Source: Tricholoma matsutake
Taxonomy: Eukaryota > Basidiomycota > Agaricomycetes > Agaricales > Tricholomataceae
DNA length: 64,000 nt
Direction of reading: 5' to 3'
Assembly: GCA_026075535.2 (NCBI GenBank)
Contig: AP026539.1
Coordinates: forward strand, 7,440,001 to 7,504,000
Shown here: piece by piece, positions 12,540-24,054 of the stretch
Layout: each line of letters begins with the position of its first letter
How positions within the stretch are numbered: position 1 is the stretch's first letter
Position numbers and translations under genes: made by a program
The notes under the pieces: generated by a model
Told to the model about the DNA's origin: nothing
The model's input: the letters and a program-made list of their open reading frames with translations, nothing else
Databases searched by the model: none

Positions 12540-12740
12540 GGTCGGTTTGAACTGGTTGTAGACTGGTTTGAACTGAACCGGATTCAAACCAGTTGTCAAA
12601 CCGATCAGAACTGCAATGGACCAGTCCATTGCAGTCCAGTCTGGTTATGTCGGAGTTCTTGAGATTGTATAACCAGTTCTGGTTCCAGTTCATCTCAAAA
12701 AGGTAAAAAAACTGGACCTAACCAGACCTTCAAACACTAG
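12540..12740. repeat. AACTGGTT-rich subterminal region of element C
   Basis: Short direct and inverted copies of GGTTTGAACTGG, CAAACCAGTT, CAATGGACCAGTCCATTG and GGTTCCAGTTCATC fill the last 200 bp of element C. Dense subterminal motif repeats of this kind often serve as transposase-binding sites in hAT and MULE elements; that role is inference. The palindrome CAATGGACCAGTCCATTG (about 12615-12632) is the clearest. Confidence 0.6.
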
Positions 12741-13738
12741 CTGTGCCTGGCCTGGCCTGAGGCCGTGAGCCAAGCCAAGCTGGGCCCAAATAGGCCAAGC
12801 CAGGCTGGACCATGGTGATGGCTTCATGGCATTAAGCTGCGGCTTTTGGTGGGTGATGATTATTGAAAGTTTTTGTTCATAACTGAATGCTATCAAGGGG
12901 GCACCAGCATTGAAAAAAACATGCAGTGTTGATTTTCTTTTAAGGCCAGTTGAGCTGAACTGACTAACTATGTAATAAGGCACATTTCCAAATATAGTAA
13001 TAATATGATATCATTGCCCGCACCTCCCCAGATGCCTCGCAAGCCTCAGCAAACCCATCTTGCTGGTGCCTGTTCAAGTTTCAGACACTGAAGATCCATT
13101 TTTCTTTGCTTGTCTCATTGTCCCTTTGTTTCCAGGCAGATCTTTGTTCCACAGTGTCGCTTTTCCAGGTTTGCAAGCCCAACTGTGCCACAATGTATGC
13201 AATCAGGACATTCAGCAGATCCCCTAGTATCGAGGACTGGCTGGATATTCTCAGAATTAGTAATAGGGCATTCCTGTAAGAATATAATGAACACATACCT
13301 GTGGTATAGAATTCATTTTAGCAGTGAGGTCATGTTGCATTGAGTGAATGGCATTATGGCAAAGTACCCTAACCCCAAATGTGGTATTTTTTTCTTTAAA
13401 AAATTCAAGGAAAATGGTTCATTATTTAGATTAAATACTCAAATTCTACTGACCAGTGATATTTCAGGATCCTACAGTGCTTAAATTGCACTCCAGGTTC
13501 ATTTTTTTCACCAAAATCATTGGGTGCCCAAAAAATTTTTCGCAGCCACAGGCTGGACTAACTAACCAGGACCCCATCTGGGATTATCAGGCCAGTGCCC
13601 CCTTGAATGCTATAGCAGATTTTCCAGATCATGTGATTTTGGAAATACTGTTCTAACTGAGTCCAAGTTACCACCACCACCACAAAATGCCCATGGCTGC
13701 CACCACCCCAGCAAATGGGTCGCATTGTGCACGAATTT

Positions 13739-13871
13739 GGGCCAAATGACATCTATTGTCATTTCAGCCCTAGGTAAGTCTTTCCAAATTCCATGTTCAT
13801 TTTTTTTCATTTTTTTCATTTTTTTTTGCTTTTTTTTTGCTTTTACTAACATATGTTTTCATCATTCTAAG
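13739..13871 (+). other. Hairpin plus intron-like module in element B
   Basis: A hairpin (AAATGACA 13744-13751 pairing with TGTCATTT 13757-13764, extended by GGGC/GCCC) is followed within 10 bp by a donor-like CTAG|GTAAGT (13773/13774), a T-rich tract, a TACTAAC branch-site match (13844-13850) and an acceptor TTCTAAG (13871). The inferred intron is 98 bp. The following sequence contains CTGCCATGAGCCACTG, TTCATGGGG, a divergent form of the GAGC..GCTC hairpin found at 23.87, 24.46 and 24.91 kb. The same order of parts occurs three times at 23.6-24.4 kb. Splicing is predicted only. Confidence 0.6.
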
Positions 13872-14647
13872 GAATCTAACTAGGTTACAATGACACGAGA
13901 TGCCAAATCAACAAGCCAATGCTTAACAACACCATCACCACTGCCACGGCGACCCCAACTGCTGCCATGAGCCACTGTTCATGGGGTAGGAATTGGGAGC
14001 AACAATAAACTGGCAAGGGAACACAGCAGCACCCCATAATCAGCCACGAGCAGATGCTCACAAGAAGGGGTCCAACAAGGAGATGGCAATGGTGGAGACT
14101 AAACCAAGGGAGAGAACAACAAGTGGGAGACAAGGGCGGCAAGAACCACAAAAATGATGCCAATGAGACAAGGACAAGAATGGCGTCAGCAACAACAACG
14201 ATGGAGACAAGGAAGGGAACGAGGATGGTGACAGGACCACAAGGACTGGATGACAGGAATGAAGATCTTTTTCTTTTCTTTTCTTTTTCATAAGTTACAA
14301 CACAATGTGGGGTCATAGGCATGTATTTAATTCCACCTCCCTTGCATTTAGGCAAGTTTAATATCATTTCTTTGTACATAGTGGTGCATAGTTACCCTGA
14401 GTGAACACAGTCTGAGGATATATGTATTTCTCTAATTTTCTTCCTCTACAACCACTGGCAATGGACCTGTGGATAAAATTTGAACATTTTACATACAAAG
14501 CTGTGGCCTAGGCTGAGCCAAGCCAAGGCCAGGCCCTGGTTGATGGCTTTGGCCTGGCCTGTGTGTCAAGAAAGCCAAAGCTGCCTCAAGCCAAGCCAAA
14601 GCCATGGCTTTGAGGCCAAGCCAGGCCAGAACAGCACTATTCTCCAT

Positions 14648-16535
14648 GCATAAACTCAAATCATAGCCTGAACATTTCTGAGAAGACTAGGCTTAGACTT
14701 TGCCTGTACCATACATTGCAATATGCATATATTTCTAGGAGAATTGATCCACTTGTTCAGCAAAAGTACTTGTTACTGGCTTATTATCCATACTCAGGGG
14801 CACAAAAAAAGCCATACTTAATTCATGGGTGGCCAATTGTGAAGAATTCCCTGCCCAATTCATGTGTTTCTAACCATACAACTCATGGGGAAAAGGACTA
14901 TCAATTCTTTCTGATTTTTAGTTCTTTTTTTGCTATTTGCCTCTGTTGATACCCAGTAGAGTGATCGGAAAACCTTCACTACAACCTCTGAGACAGGGTT
15001 TTTAACAACACAGTAGTTAAATATTAATAACGTTAACCTGTGGAATATGTTAAAAATAAATGTTAATGTTAAAAACTGTCCCAGTCAATGACAGGCTTAG
15101 CCTTGCATTCTCCACCTAATGTACCTTGATTCTCTGCCTGCATAGACAATGGAGTATCAATTTTATTACCCCCTGGAGGAGTATTCAACATTCCGACAAG
15201 AACAGAAGAGCTCAAGTCAATATCTTCATCAATGTTGAATTTGTCATCCTCATCATCGATGTTGGCAGAACAGGCATGATCAGAATCAGACTCCTCATCA
15301 GACTGGCTGTCATCATTGCCAGCAGCCTGAGAACTATGCATCAAGGGGTGTTGGGATGGGAATCCCAAACCAGACATAGGGGGAGGGTCCTGCTGGAGAC
15401 TGAAATTTTTTTTGACATGGTGAAAACAACATCAATAGGCATTGTTGAGTGCTGGTTTGTCATAGTAAGGTCCTGAAAGGACTTGGTATCGCACTCACTA
15501 GTACCCAGATGTAAGGGAGTGAGCAATCTTATGCTGATCTAGTCTGTTTACATGTGGGGGTCTTGAACTTGATAGCATCACACTCGAGAAATCTGTTGTG
15601 AAACTGAGTTCTGTGAATCTTAGAAGTACAAGAGAACACAAATAAATAAGTTCATCATCTGGCCTCAGTGGGCTTGAGAGGCAAACAGATAGCAATGATG
15701 TACAACACTATAGACTACCTAAAGAGACCTCATCAATAGTAAAAGTACTGAGAACTACATATAAGGCAATGAAATGAAGTGGACACAATAAGAATTAAAA
15801 GAACAATCACAAGGCGAGTAGTACATGTGCATCGTGCATGCTTGTACACAGCCCACTGGCAGCCAATATTCCAATGTCTGGAACAGTCATGTCACATTCT
15901 TTATGTGACTCCACCTGGTGTTGTCAATGTCTGAGTCAACTGAACCACTATATACTATACTCAATGATTAATCCATATGGCATTCACATGGCAAAAAAAC
16001 ACCTACTACTGGCACTGTGCTGCCTCCAGCACCTGGCTAGTGTGATCACCAATGACAAGCTCCAACTCTCAGCTGGGGTTGCCACTGGCATTGGTCCTGT
16101 GGCATCACTAATTTACACATCAAAGTTTGAAAGAAAAATAACATGTACACATGATCAAAACTTACAATATATAGCAGGAGGGGGGAGGTCTTGAGAGCCA
16201 TGAAAAAAAAATACTGACACCATATGAAAGGTTCCTGTCCTGACACCCCCTTGCTATGCATAGTATCTGAAGAGGTTCCAAGAAGACTGGCCTCAAGATC
16301 CTTATCAATGTCATAGAAGCGGACAGATGGACAATGGATCATCTCACTTGGCTCCCCTGATTTCTATTGAGCCAAGCTGATATGAGAAACCAAGTAATAG
16401 AATTTTATAGTACAAGACCCACCTCATGAGTCCCATACCACTGTCCAACTTGAATCATATTTACAAGTGTTCGAACAACAACTAGGGATGCCAAAGTTCA
16501 GTTCAGTCCAGTTCTTCAAAGATTTTGCTGAACCT
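14648..16535. other. Unassigned stretch with a small acidic ORF
   Basis: The only notable coding potential is a minus-strand ORF at 15069-15377 (about 100 residues) with a Ser/Asp/Glu-rich centre (NDDSQSDEESDSDHACSANI) ending VIDWDSF. It could be the last exon of a decayed transposon gene like the acidic C-termini seen at 6534 and 60788. Nothing else is recognisable. The right end (16475-16535) contains AAAGTTCAGTTCAGTCCAGT, which resumes after the retrotransposon as GAACTTTGAACTGGACC and CCAGAACTGAACTTT, so the chromovirus landed in a small inverted-repeat element. Confidence 0.4.
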
Positions 16536-16540
16536 AGAAC

Positions 16541-16966
16541 TGTAAGGGGACTAGGGGGGTGCCCTGTGTGTTTTTCCTATTTTTTATGTTCATCCTATAT
16601 TTTTCCCCACCTCATTTCCTTCTATTCTTCATTTTCTATGATTTTTCCAGATTTTATTACTAATTTTCCCTTGCTATCATGTTTGTACATGTTGACACTT
16701 TTATATTTAGAGGCGGAGTACCCCTTCCGACACATACCCCTTGGTATGATGTCATTCGGCGGCCTTGATCCGCCTATCTCCGCCTTTTTCTATTTTTAGG
16801 TTATATTTGATTTTTGTCGTCTTCACATATACTGGGCATCAGCAAGGGGATCCTTAGAGTTTTCTCTTCGGATTTCCCTTTGCTAGGTGTGTCCCCAATG
16901 CCTGTATTATGTAGTATAATTTTAACTTCAGATTTCCCTTTGCTAGAGGCTTAGGTTGCCCTTATA
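16541..16966 (+). repeat. 5' LTR of the chromovirus
   Basis: It starts TGTAAGGGGACTAGG and ends GTTGCCCTTATA. The end is TA rather than the usual CA, supported by both LTR copies and by the AGAAC duplication directly outside. It contains two copies of GATTTCCCTTTGCTAG near its 3' side. A clear tRNA primer-binding site directly after it was not recognised. Confidence 0.93.
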
Positions 16967-16997
16967 GTAGAAAACTCTCCCCTAAGGCCCGAAAATC

Positions 16998-18251
16998 GTG
17001 AACGCGCTGCCCAAGATAGGCAGGTACGGACTGGACGACGCTTCCCAAAGCTCCACAGAGTCCCTACACACCGTTCCAGATACTCTCGCCTTTATTACGC
17101 CGCCATTTTCGCCAAACGCGCTCCCTAGCGACATGGACACATCAGAACACTTCGACACGCTTGAAAGCGACGTTTCCGGAATGCGCGCGCAAATCGACTC
17201 GCTTAAATCTACGATTGAAAACTTCGTTAGGACCCTCCAGGCTAACCCTACGACCAATAGTTCCCCCTTTACGACTCCAAGCGCACCCAACAACGACGTT
17301 TTGCCAAACACGTCCACTAAGGAACGTGCCCAGATCAAACTGTCCCCCCCCGCCGAATTTAATGGTGCACGTGCGCAGGGACGTGCGTTCCTTAATTCCT
17401 GTGAGTTATACATTAGTCTCCAGTCGCATCAATTCATCGATGAGGCTGCAAAAATTTATTGGGCCTTCACATACATGAAATCTGAACGCGCCTATCTCTA
17501 TGTGGACCATATCCTACGTCAAACTAAAGAACTCGGTTCTCTACCTTTCTCCACTTGGGGTGACTTTCGAGCTGAGTTCGTACGCCACTTCTGCCCCCTC
17601 AATGAACGCCACTGAGCAGTGACACGACTTGAGTCATCCGCTTACCACCAGGGACGTCAATCCATGGACGACTATATCGATGAGTTCAAGGATTTGGTGG
17701 ACATGGCAGGATATGGGAGTGGGTTGCCAGTGGTGGTGAAGTTCCGATGGGGGCTCAACTGAGAAATTCAGGACCAGATTGCACAGATGTTGGAAGGGCG
17801 CCCAGCAGACGATGATATCCTTGCTTGGTATGAAGCTGCTTCACTCTGTGATGAGAACCGACTCACAAATGTGGCGTTTAATGCTGCATTCCATGCTCCA
17901 ACTACCACTCATACGCCCTACACCTTCAATCGAAGCCTCCCCCGCCCTAACCCCATTCCTGTTCGTCAAACTCCCACACCAGCCGTCAATGTCCCAGTAC
18001 CAATGGATGTTGATGCAGCCCGCAGCCATCCACGTAAGTTGGATCTCTGCTACTGTTGTGGGGAACCTGGACACAGGGCTGGAGCATGTCCCCATCATCA
18101 GGATATCCGCATGCTCACCCCCGAGGGACGAGACGAACTCCTGCAAGATTTGTTGGCGCTTGTAGATGTTGAGGAAGCGAAGGATCAAGTTGCAGAGGAG
18201 ATTAAGTTGGAAGTTGTAGAGGAGCAGGATTTTCCTATTTGCAGCGAGTGA
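16998..18251 (+). pseudogene. Gag of the chromovirus, two in-frame stops
   Basis: Structural capsid/nucleocapsid protein. One frame runs through with stops TGA at 17613 and 17761; both sit where an Arg CGA is a natural reading. An N-terminal helical part (TLESDVSGMRAQIDSLKSTI) is followed by the capsid region (AYLYVDHILRQTKELG; SMDDYIDEFKDLVDMAGY) and a CCHC zinc knuckle CYCCGEPGHRAGAC (about 18047-18090). No ATG opens the frame near 16998; a GTG is there, and the first ATG is at 17133, so the start may itself be mutated. It overlaps pol by 13 bases (18239-18251), suggesting -1 frameshifting or re-initiation. Confidence 0.85.
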
Positions 18252-21200
18252 ATTGTACGCCCTCACTGCCTGTCCATAACCGCTTTGAAGTCTTGTCAGT
18301 TGAATCCCCGGAGAATGAATCCATTTCTGTGACTGCTCCCCTCTCTGACCCTTCGAAGTTGGCTAAAGATGTACCTGCTCTCCCCATCTCTCCTTCTACT
18401 CCACGTCCCAAAATTAAATCATGGGAGCGTAAACTACCATGCAAGTATATTGTGGCATCCACTCCCTCTGCACATTCCTTAAACCTAGCCATCAAACTGC
18501 AGACAACTGACACTGGACAGATACTCGGTGTCTCTGCGCTCCTGGACTCTGGTGTGACTGGTCTCTTCATCGATTCCCATCTGGTACAACAACATCGCCT
18601 AAATACTCGCTCACTCTCATGTCCGATACCTGTATATAACGTGGATGGATCCCCAAATGAAGCTGGTGCCATCCGAGAGGTTGCAGACCTGGTTCTCCAT
18701 TACAAAGATCATAGTGAGCGTGCCCTTTTTGCTGTCACTCAATTAGGAAAGCAAAAGGTGATTTTGGGATATCCATGGCTTTGAGACCATAACCCAGAGG
18801 TCGACTGGCGTACCGGGGAGGTTACCATGAGCCGATGTCCATCCCGCTGTCGGATGTGTTTCACAGAAGCCAGGCAAGAACGTCATGGACAGAAGGCGGC
18901 AATACGACGTACTCAGAAGTGTTGTGCTGGACCCCTGCCTATACCTGAAGTGGAATTGGAAGGGGTTCCTGATCTAATGCCGGACTCGGATGATGATGAT
19001 GAGGACCCAGAGGAAGTGGAGGAGGGTGATCGGATCTTCTACACTGTGATTCGCTCATCGCATGAGGTGTGTGCCACATCGAACATATCCCAACGCCTCG
19101 CCGAGGCCTTCCACAAAAACAATGCTGCTAAACCCTCTACTAACTCCTTACTCCCTCATCTCCATGAGTTTGAAGATGTGTTCTCCAAGGAGTCATTCGA
19201 CTCTCTTCCTGCGTGCAAGCCATGGGATCACGCGATTGAACTCACCCCCGGCACAACCCCTTCATCCTGCAAGGTCTATCCTCTCTCTCTGGAAGAACAA
19301 CGGCAGCTTGACCAGTTCATCGACGAGCACCTGGCCTCTGGACGTATTCGACCATCGAAGTCACCCATGGCCTCTCCCTTTTTCTTTGTCAAGAAGAAGG
19401 ATGGCTCACTTCGACCGGTTCAAGACTACAGAAGGCTCAACAACATCATGGTCAAAAATCGCTACCCATTACCTCTCATCTCTGAACTCGTGAACCAGCT
19501 CCATGGTGCCCGATACTTCACCAAGCTCGACGTCCATTGGGGCTACAATAATGTGAGGATAAAGGAGGGAGATGAGTGGAAGGCAGCCTTTCGTACCAAC
19601 CGTGGTCTTTTTGAACTGCTTGTCATGTTCTTTGGCCTTACTAATAGCCCTGCCACCTTTCAGACCATGATGAACGACATCTTCCATGACCTCATCCTTG
19701 AAGGCGTTGTCTGCATCTATCTCGATGACATCCTCATCTTCACTCACACGGTTGAGGAGGACTGTCGCATCACGCGCCTCGTCCTAGAGCGACTTCGACG
19801 GTACAAACTCTACCTTCGTCAGGACAAATGCGAGTTTGAAAGGACCAAGATTGAGTACCTCGGCCTGATTATCTTGGAGGGTCAAGTGGAGATGGATCCT
19901 ATCAAGGTAAACGGGGTCACAGCTTGGCTGACGCCCATGAACAAGAAGGAGGTGCAGTCTTTCCTGGGCTTCATCAATTTCTATCGGCATTTTATCAAGG
20001 ATTTCTCACATCATGCATGACCACTGTTCGACTTGACAGGAAAGGAGGCATGGAGGTGGGATAATGCACAACAGGAGGCATTCGAAAAGCTTAAGGAGAT
20101 GGTCACTTCCGCTCTGATCCTTACCTTTGCTGATGATTCACGTCCTTTTTGTGTAGAAGCCGACAGTTCTGACTTTGCGACGGGCGCCGTGTTGTCTCAG
20201 CAGTCTCTGGAGGACCAGAAGTGGCATCCTGTTGTGTTCTACTCCAAAAGCCTTAGTGCTGTAGAGCGGAACTATGAGATCCATGACAAGGAGATGTTGG
20301 CGATAATGCGTGCGCTTGAGGAGTGGCGACACTTCCTCGAGGGTGCCCAACACAAGGTGGAAATTTGGACAGATCACAAGAATCTCGAGTACTTCATGAC
20401 AGCCAAGAAATTGAACCGTCGTCAAGCTCATTGGTCCCTGTATCTATCTAGATTCAACTTCTCCTTGCACCACCGTCTGGGTCGCAGCATGGGGAAGACC
20501 GATGCCCTATCCCAACGTGCAGACCATGGGGATGGCAGTGGTGACAACCAAAACATTGTGCTGTTGCAGCCAGACCTGTTCACCATTCAGGCACTGGAAG
20601 GCATCGCACCCCAGGGCGAGGAGCGGGACATCCTATGTGACATTTGTTGCGCAAACCGTAGCGGTTTACATGAGGATGTTGTCACCCAAGCTGTTAAAGA
20701 ACTGAGGAAGGGATTGACCCTTTCCTTACGTGCGGCAGAGTGGGCTGAAAAGGAGGACCTGTTGTATTTCAGGGATCACATCTATGTTCCCAATGACCCA
20801 GACCTTCGCCGGCGCATCATATCCCAACACCATGACTCACAGATTGCTGGCCACCCTGGATGCTGGAAGACCTTGGAGCTCACCTCATGGAACTATTGGT
20901 GGCCACAAATGTCACGGCTCATTGGTCAGTATTGTCGCACTTGTGACCTTTGCTTATGCACCAAGGTTCCTCGTCGCAAGCCTATTGGTGAGCTACACCC
21001 TCTTCCTGTTCCAGAGAGTCATTGGGATGTCGTCAGTGTCGACTTTGTGGTGGAATTGCCAGAGTCAAACGGGTTTGATGCGGTGATGTGCACAGTTGAC
21101 TCAGTGGGAAAACGCGCTCACTTCATTCCCACTCATACCACTGTCAGTGCCCTAGGTGCCGCTCGACTCTACCTCCACCACGTGTGGAAATTACATGGAC

Positions 21201-22150
21201 TTCCTGGTGCCTTCCTCTTGGATCGTGGCCCTCAGTTCATGGCAGAGTTCACTCGTGAGCTGTACCGACTCCTGGGGATCAAACTCCTCGCTTCAACTGC
21301 TTATCACCCACAAACTGATGGCCAGATGGAGCGAGTCAACCAGGAACTGGAGCAGTACATCCGCCTCTTTGTCAATGAACGCCAGGACGATTGGGATGAT
21401 CTCCTTCCTTTGGCCAAGTTCGGATACAACAACCATGTCCATGCTTCCACTCAACAGACCCCTTTCCTCTTAGACACTGGACGACATCCACGCATGGGAT
21501 TTGAACCTCGCCAAACTCCCTCACACATCGAGACGGTGAATGAGTTCACAGAACGCATGAGGGATAGCTTGGAGGAGGCAAGGGCAGCCTTAGCAAAGGC
21601 AAAGGATGACATGGCGCGATTTTACAACCAACGCCACTCCCCAACCCCTCAGTACAAGGTTGGTGATCGAGTTTATCTTGACTCCAGTGACATCTCCACT
21701 ACACGTCCATCCAAGAAACTCGCTCATTGCTTCTTGGGACCTTTCCCCATTGTCAAGTGCATTGGAACGCATGCCTATCGTCTACGCCTCCCAGCCTCCA
21801 TGTCCAGACTCCATCCCGTCTTCCATGTCGTCAAATTGCTTCCAGCTCCCCCAGATCTGTTCCCGGGACGCCATTCACACCCACCACCACCACCTACAGT
21901 GATCGAGGGAGAACCCCAATACGAAGTTGAGTCAATCTTGGACAGCCGTTTGCATCAAGGAAAACTCCAGTATTTGGTACATTGGAAGGGTTATGGGTAT
22001 GAGGAGAACTCATGGGTCGAAGAGTCTGACATAAATGCCCCTCGGTTAATCAAGGAATTCCACCGACGGCACACTGCTGCACCGTGTCGCATTCAAGTCA
22101 TGGACTTTGGTCGTATGCAATTTCGAATGCATCGGGGCGATGCATCTTAG
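18239..22150 (+). pseudogene. Pol of the chromovirus: PR-RT-RH-IN-chromodomain, two stops
   Basis: Domains in order: aspartic protease with LLDSGVTGLFID (about 18540-18575); reverse transcriptase with YPLPLISELV, FGLTNSPATFQ and the YLDD catalytic box (about 19720); RNase H starting FCVEADSSDFATGAVLSQ (about 20150) with TDHKNLEYF; integrase with an HHCC zinc domain (GHPGCWKT..CRTCDLC) and DDE core (VDFVVELP, FLLDRGPQF, TAYHPQTDGQMERVNQ); and a C-terminal chromodomain (YEVESILDSRLHQGKLQYLVHWKGYG, read in two pieces). TGA stops at 18782 (before DHNPEVDW) and 20018 (after FSHHA) break one otherwise open frame. Several conserved positions carry changes that fit CpG transitions. Confidence 0.93.
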
Positions 22151-22161
22151 AGAGGGGGTGA

Positions 22162-22587
22162 TGTAAGGGGACTAGGGGGGTGCCCTGTGTGTTTTTCCTA
22201 TTTTTTATGTTCATCCTATATTTTTCCCCACCTCATTTCCTTCTATTCTTCATTTTCTATGATTTTTCCGGATTTTATTACCAATTTTCCCTTGCTATCA
22301 TGTTTGTACATGTTGACACTTTTATATTTAGAGGCGGAGTACCCCTTCCGACACATACCCCTTGGTATGATGTCATTCGGCGGCCTTGATCTGCCTATCT
22401 CCGCCTTTTTCTATTTTTAGGTTATATTTGATTTTTGTCGTCTTCACATATACTGGGTATCAGCAAGGGGATCCTTAGAGTTTTCTCTTCGGATTTCCCT
22501 TTGCTAGGTGTGTCCCCAATGCCTGTATTATGTAGTATAATTTTAACTTCAGATTTCCCTTTGCTAGAGGCTTAGGTTGCCCTTATA
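22162..22587 (+). repeat. 3' LTR of the chromovirus
   Basis: Same length as the 5' LTR, with four single-base differences seen (CCAGA/CCGGA, ACTAAT/ACCAAT, ATCCGC/ATCTGC, GGGCAT/GGGTAT). It is followed directly by the AGAAC target duplication. Confidence 0.94.
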
Positions 22588-23644
22588 AGAACCAGACTTC
22601 AGGTTTGGTCCAGGCAATCTGCTGAACTTTGAACTGGACCATCAGTTCAGGTTCAGGAGGGTTTGGTTCTAGGTTCAGGAGGGTCCAAACCCAGAACTGA
22701 ACTTTTTATACCAAAAATTCTCTAAACAGCTCTAAGCTTTGTAGACAACTACATACCTACAAAGACCCCTTTAATAGCATTGAGATGCAGAGGCATGACT
22801 AAGAAATGACTCCACAGCAGTGGTAGAATCCAGCATCCACCATCAAGCATGTTGACCATGCACTGTGGACCTGGCATGGTAGGGTTTTCAGCCATTTAAG
22901 TGCTAAAATGTGAATTTCCTAACATAAATGGCTGAATTCGGGGTGGATGAATTTGGAATGAATTTTCATCCCATATATTTCAGCCATCCAAGGGATGGAG
23001 TTCATATGTGTTACCTTACAAAATTTTCATAACCTAATGGAATGAAATTTCATTTTACAAGGGGATGAAAAGCAGGGGGTGATTTTGATCCAAGATGAGC
23101 GTATGGATTTTCAACCATCTAACATATGAATTTTCATCAAGTTTTTCAACAGTTTATGGGATAATATTTTCTGCCTCAAAGGTGTGGATTACAGAGTGTG
23201 TTTTTCAGCCTGAGATAGAATAGAAATTTCATACCATTATAAGATGCTTTAGTAGAAGGTAGGTTTCATCCATTAAAGATTGAATTGACTGTTTATATTT
23301 CATGCCCTAAAGAATGTTTTTTGCAAGGAATCTCAGATAATATTTCATACCACAAGAGGCTGAATTTCATTTTGTTGCCATCTATGCATTGTGGAAGAGA
23401 AGTTATCCCTACCTGCCCTCATGCAATCAGTCACATGACATATCTGGGCTCTATATCCAACATACCCAACACATCAACTTCACGTGCAATATCAACCAGG
23501 TTCTCACATATTCACATGCCCTTTCTTTCTCTTCCAATGTTTGCAGCGGACGGTGCTGCCTCCCTCCTACCACCTCTACCACCACCATACCACTCACCAC
23601 TTGCACCACTACCACCACCACTCCCCTGCCCACTCCTAAAACGA

Positions 23645-23783
23645 GGTCCAAGAGACGTCGTCAATGTCTCTTGGACCACAGGTAAGTTTTTCTTCTTTCT
23701 CATTCATTTTCATTTACTGGTATGTTTTTTTAAAATGTTCTTTGTTGTTTTGTTATAACTGACTCGTTTTTCATTAATGATAG
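23645..23783 (+). other. Hairpin-intron module 1
   Basis: A 12-bp perfect stem (GGTCCAAGAGAC 23645-23656; GTCTCTTGGACC 23666-23677; 9-base loop), then ACAG|GTAAGT with the donor at 23682. A pyrimidine-rich stretch, an AACTGAC branch-like site and TGATAG at 23783 define a possible 102-bp intron. After the acceptor comes a block with CCGCCGTGAGCAACTGCTCGCGG, whose GAGCAACTGCTC core is a second hairpin (about 23864-23884). Confidence 0.65.
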
Positions 23784-23954
23784 GTTTTATTTTAATCTCT
23801 AACAATGCCACGGCCCAAAAACCACAATGACAACCAACACAGCCACCACCCAAGAACCACCGCCGTGAGCAACTGCTCGCGGGGTGGGAACAGGTGCAAC
23901 TCCAAAATGACATGAATGGCAATGACGAGACGAAGACAAACTGAATGCAAAAAG

Positions 23955-24054
23955 GGCCCAAGAGATGTCATTGACATGTTGATGTCTCTTGGGCCACAGG
24001 TATGTTTTTTTTTTCTTTCTCATTCTATTCTTTTTTTACTAACAAACCTTTTAG
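23955..24054 (+). other. Hairpin-intron module 2
   Basis: The stem is GGCCCAAGAGA (23955-23965) with TCTCTTGGGCC (23985-23995), enclosing an inner repeat TGTCATTGACA. Four bases later comes CAG|GTATGT (donor at 24000), a T-rich tract, a perfect TACTAAC (24037-24043) and acceptor CCTTTTAG (24054): a 55-bp candidate intron, the usual size for this genome. Relative to module 1 the third base of the stem has changed with its partner (T-A to C-G), so pairing is kept. Confidence 0.7.

Larger units (their letters stand above)
6227..12739. mobile_element. Element C: 6.5 kb DNA transposon with MULE-like gene
   Basis: The ends are TAGTGTTTGAAGGTC (6227) and its inverse GACCTTCAAACACTA (12739), a perfect 15-bp TIR. 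An exact 8-bp target duplication GCTGTGCC flanks it (6219-6226 and 12740-12747). The element carries a minus-strand transposase-like gene (6534-10650), a 160-bp tandem array near its right end, and the inserted element A (10672-12002). Without A and its extra 8 bp it is about 5.17 kb. The left subterminal sequence (GTTTGAAGGTCC then CGATGAGAAGAG) resembles the core of the tandem units, so the array looks like amplified subterminal sequence. Ends and 8-bp duplication look hAT-like, while the protein looks MULE-like. Confidence 0.87.
6215..14639. mobile_element. Element B: hAT-like non-autonomous transposon, split by element C
   Basis: The left end is TAGTGCTGTGCC at 6215-6226, preceded by the 8-mer TTCTCCAT (6207-6214). 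The right end is ...CAGAACAGCACTA at 14639, followed by the same TTCTCCAT (14640-14647). Element C (6227-12739) sits inside B only 12 bp from its left end; B resumes at 12748. Removing C and one copy of its target duplication leaves an element of 1,904 bp. Its rejoined left end matches the reverse complement of element A's right end, and its right end matches the reverse complement of A's left end, so A and B are relatives inserted in opposite orientation. The termini are rich in GGCC/TTGGC motifs. B carries no transposase gene but does carry a hairpin-intron module (13739-13871). Confidence 0.88.
16541..22587 (+). mobile_element. Complete Ty3/gypsy chromovirus, 6.05 kb
   Basis: Two 426-bp LTRs (16541-16966 and 22162-22587), a 5-bp target duplication AGAAC (16536-16540 and 22588-22592), and a purine-rich tract AGAGAGGGGGTGA just before the 3' LTR. 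By eye the LTRs differ at 4 sites, all transitions, about 99 percent identical, so insertion is recent. Coding order is gag, protease, reverse transcriptase, RNase H, integrase, chromodomain, which defines a chromovirus. Pol is in a different frame from gag (-1). Four TGA stops interrupt the frames, so it cannot code for full proteins. A further LTR of the family begins at 63815. Confidence 0.95.

Noticed and set aside
16967..16990. tRNA primer-binding site after the 5' LTR
   Set aside because: No complement of a common tRNA 3' end was recognised by eye; self-priming is known in some Tf1-like elements but cannot be shown here.
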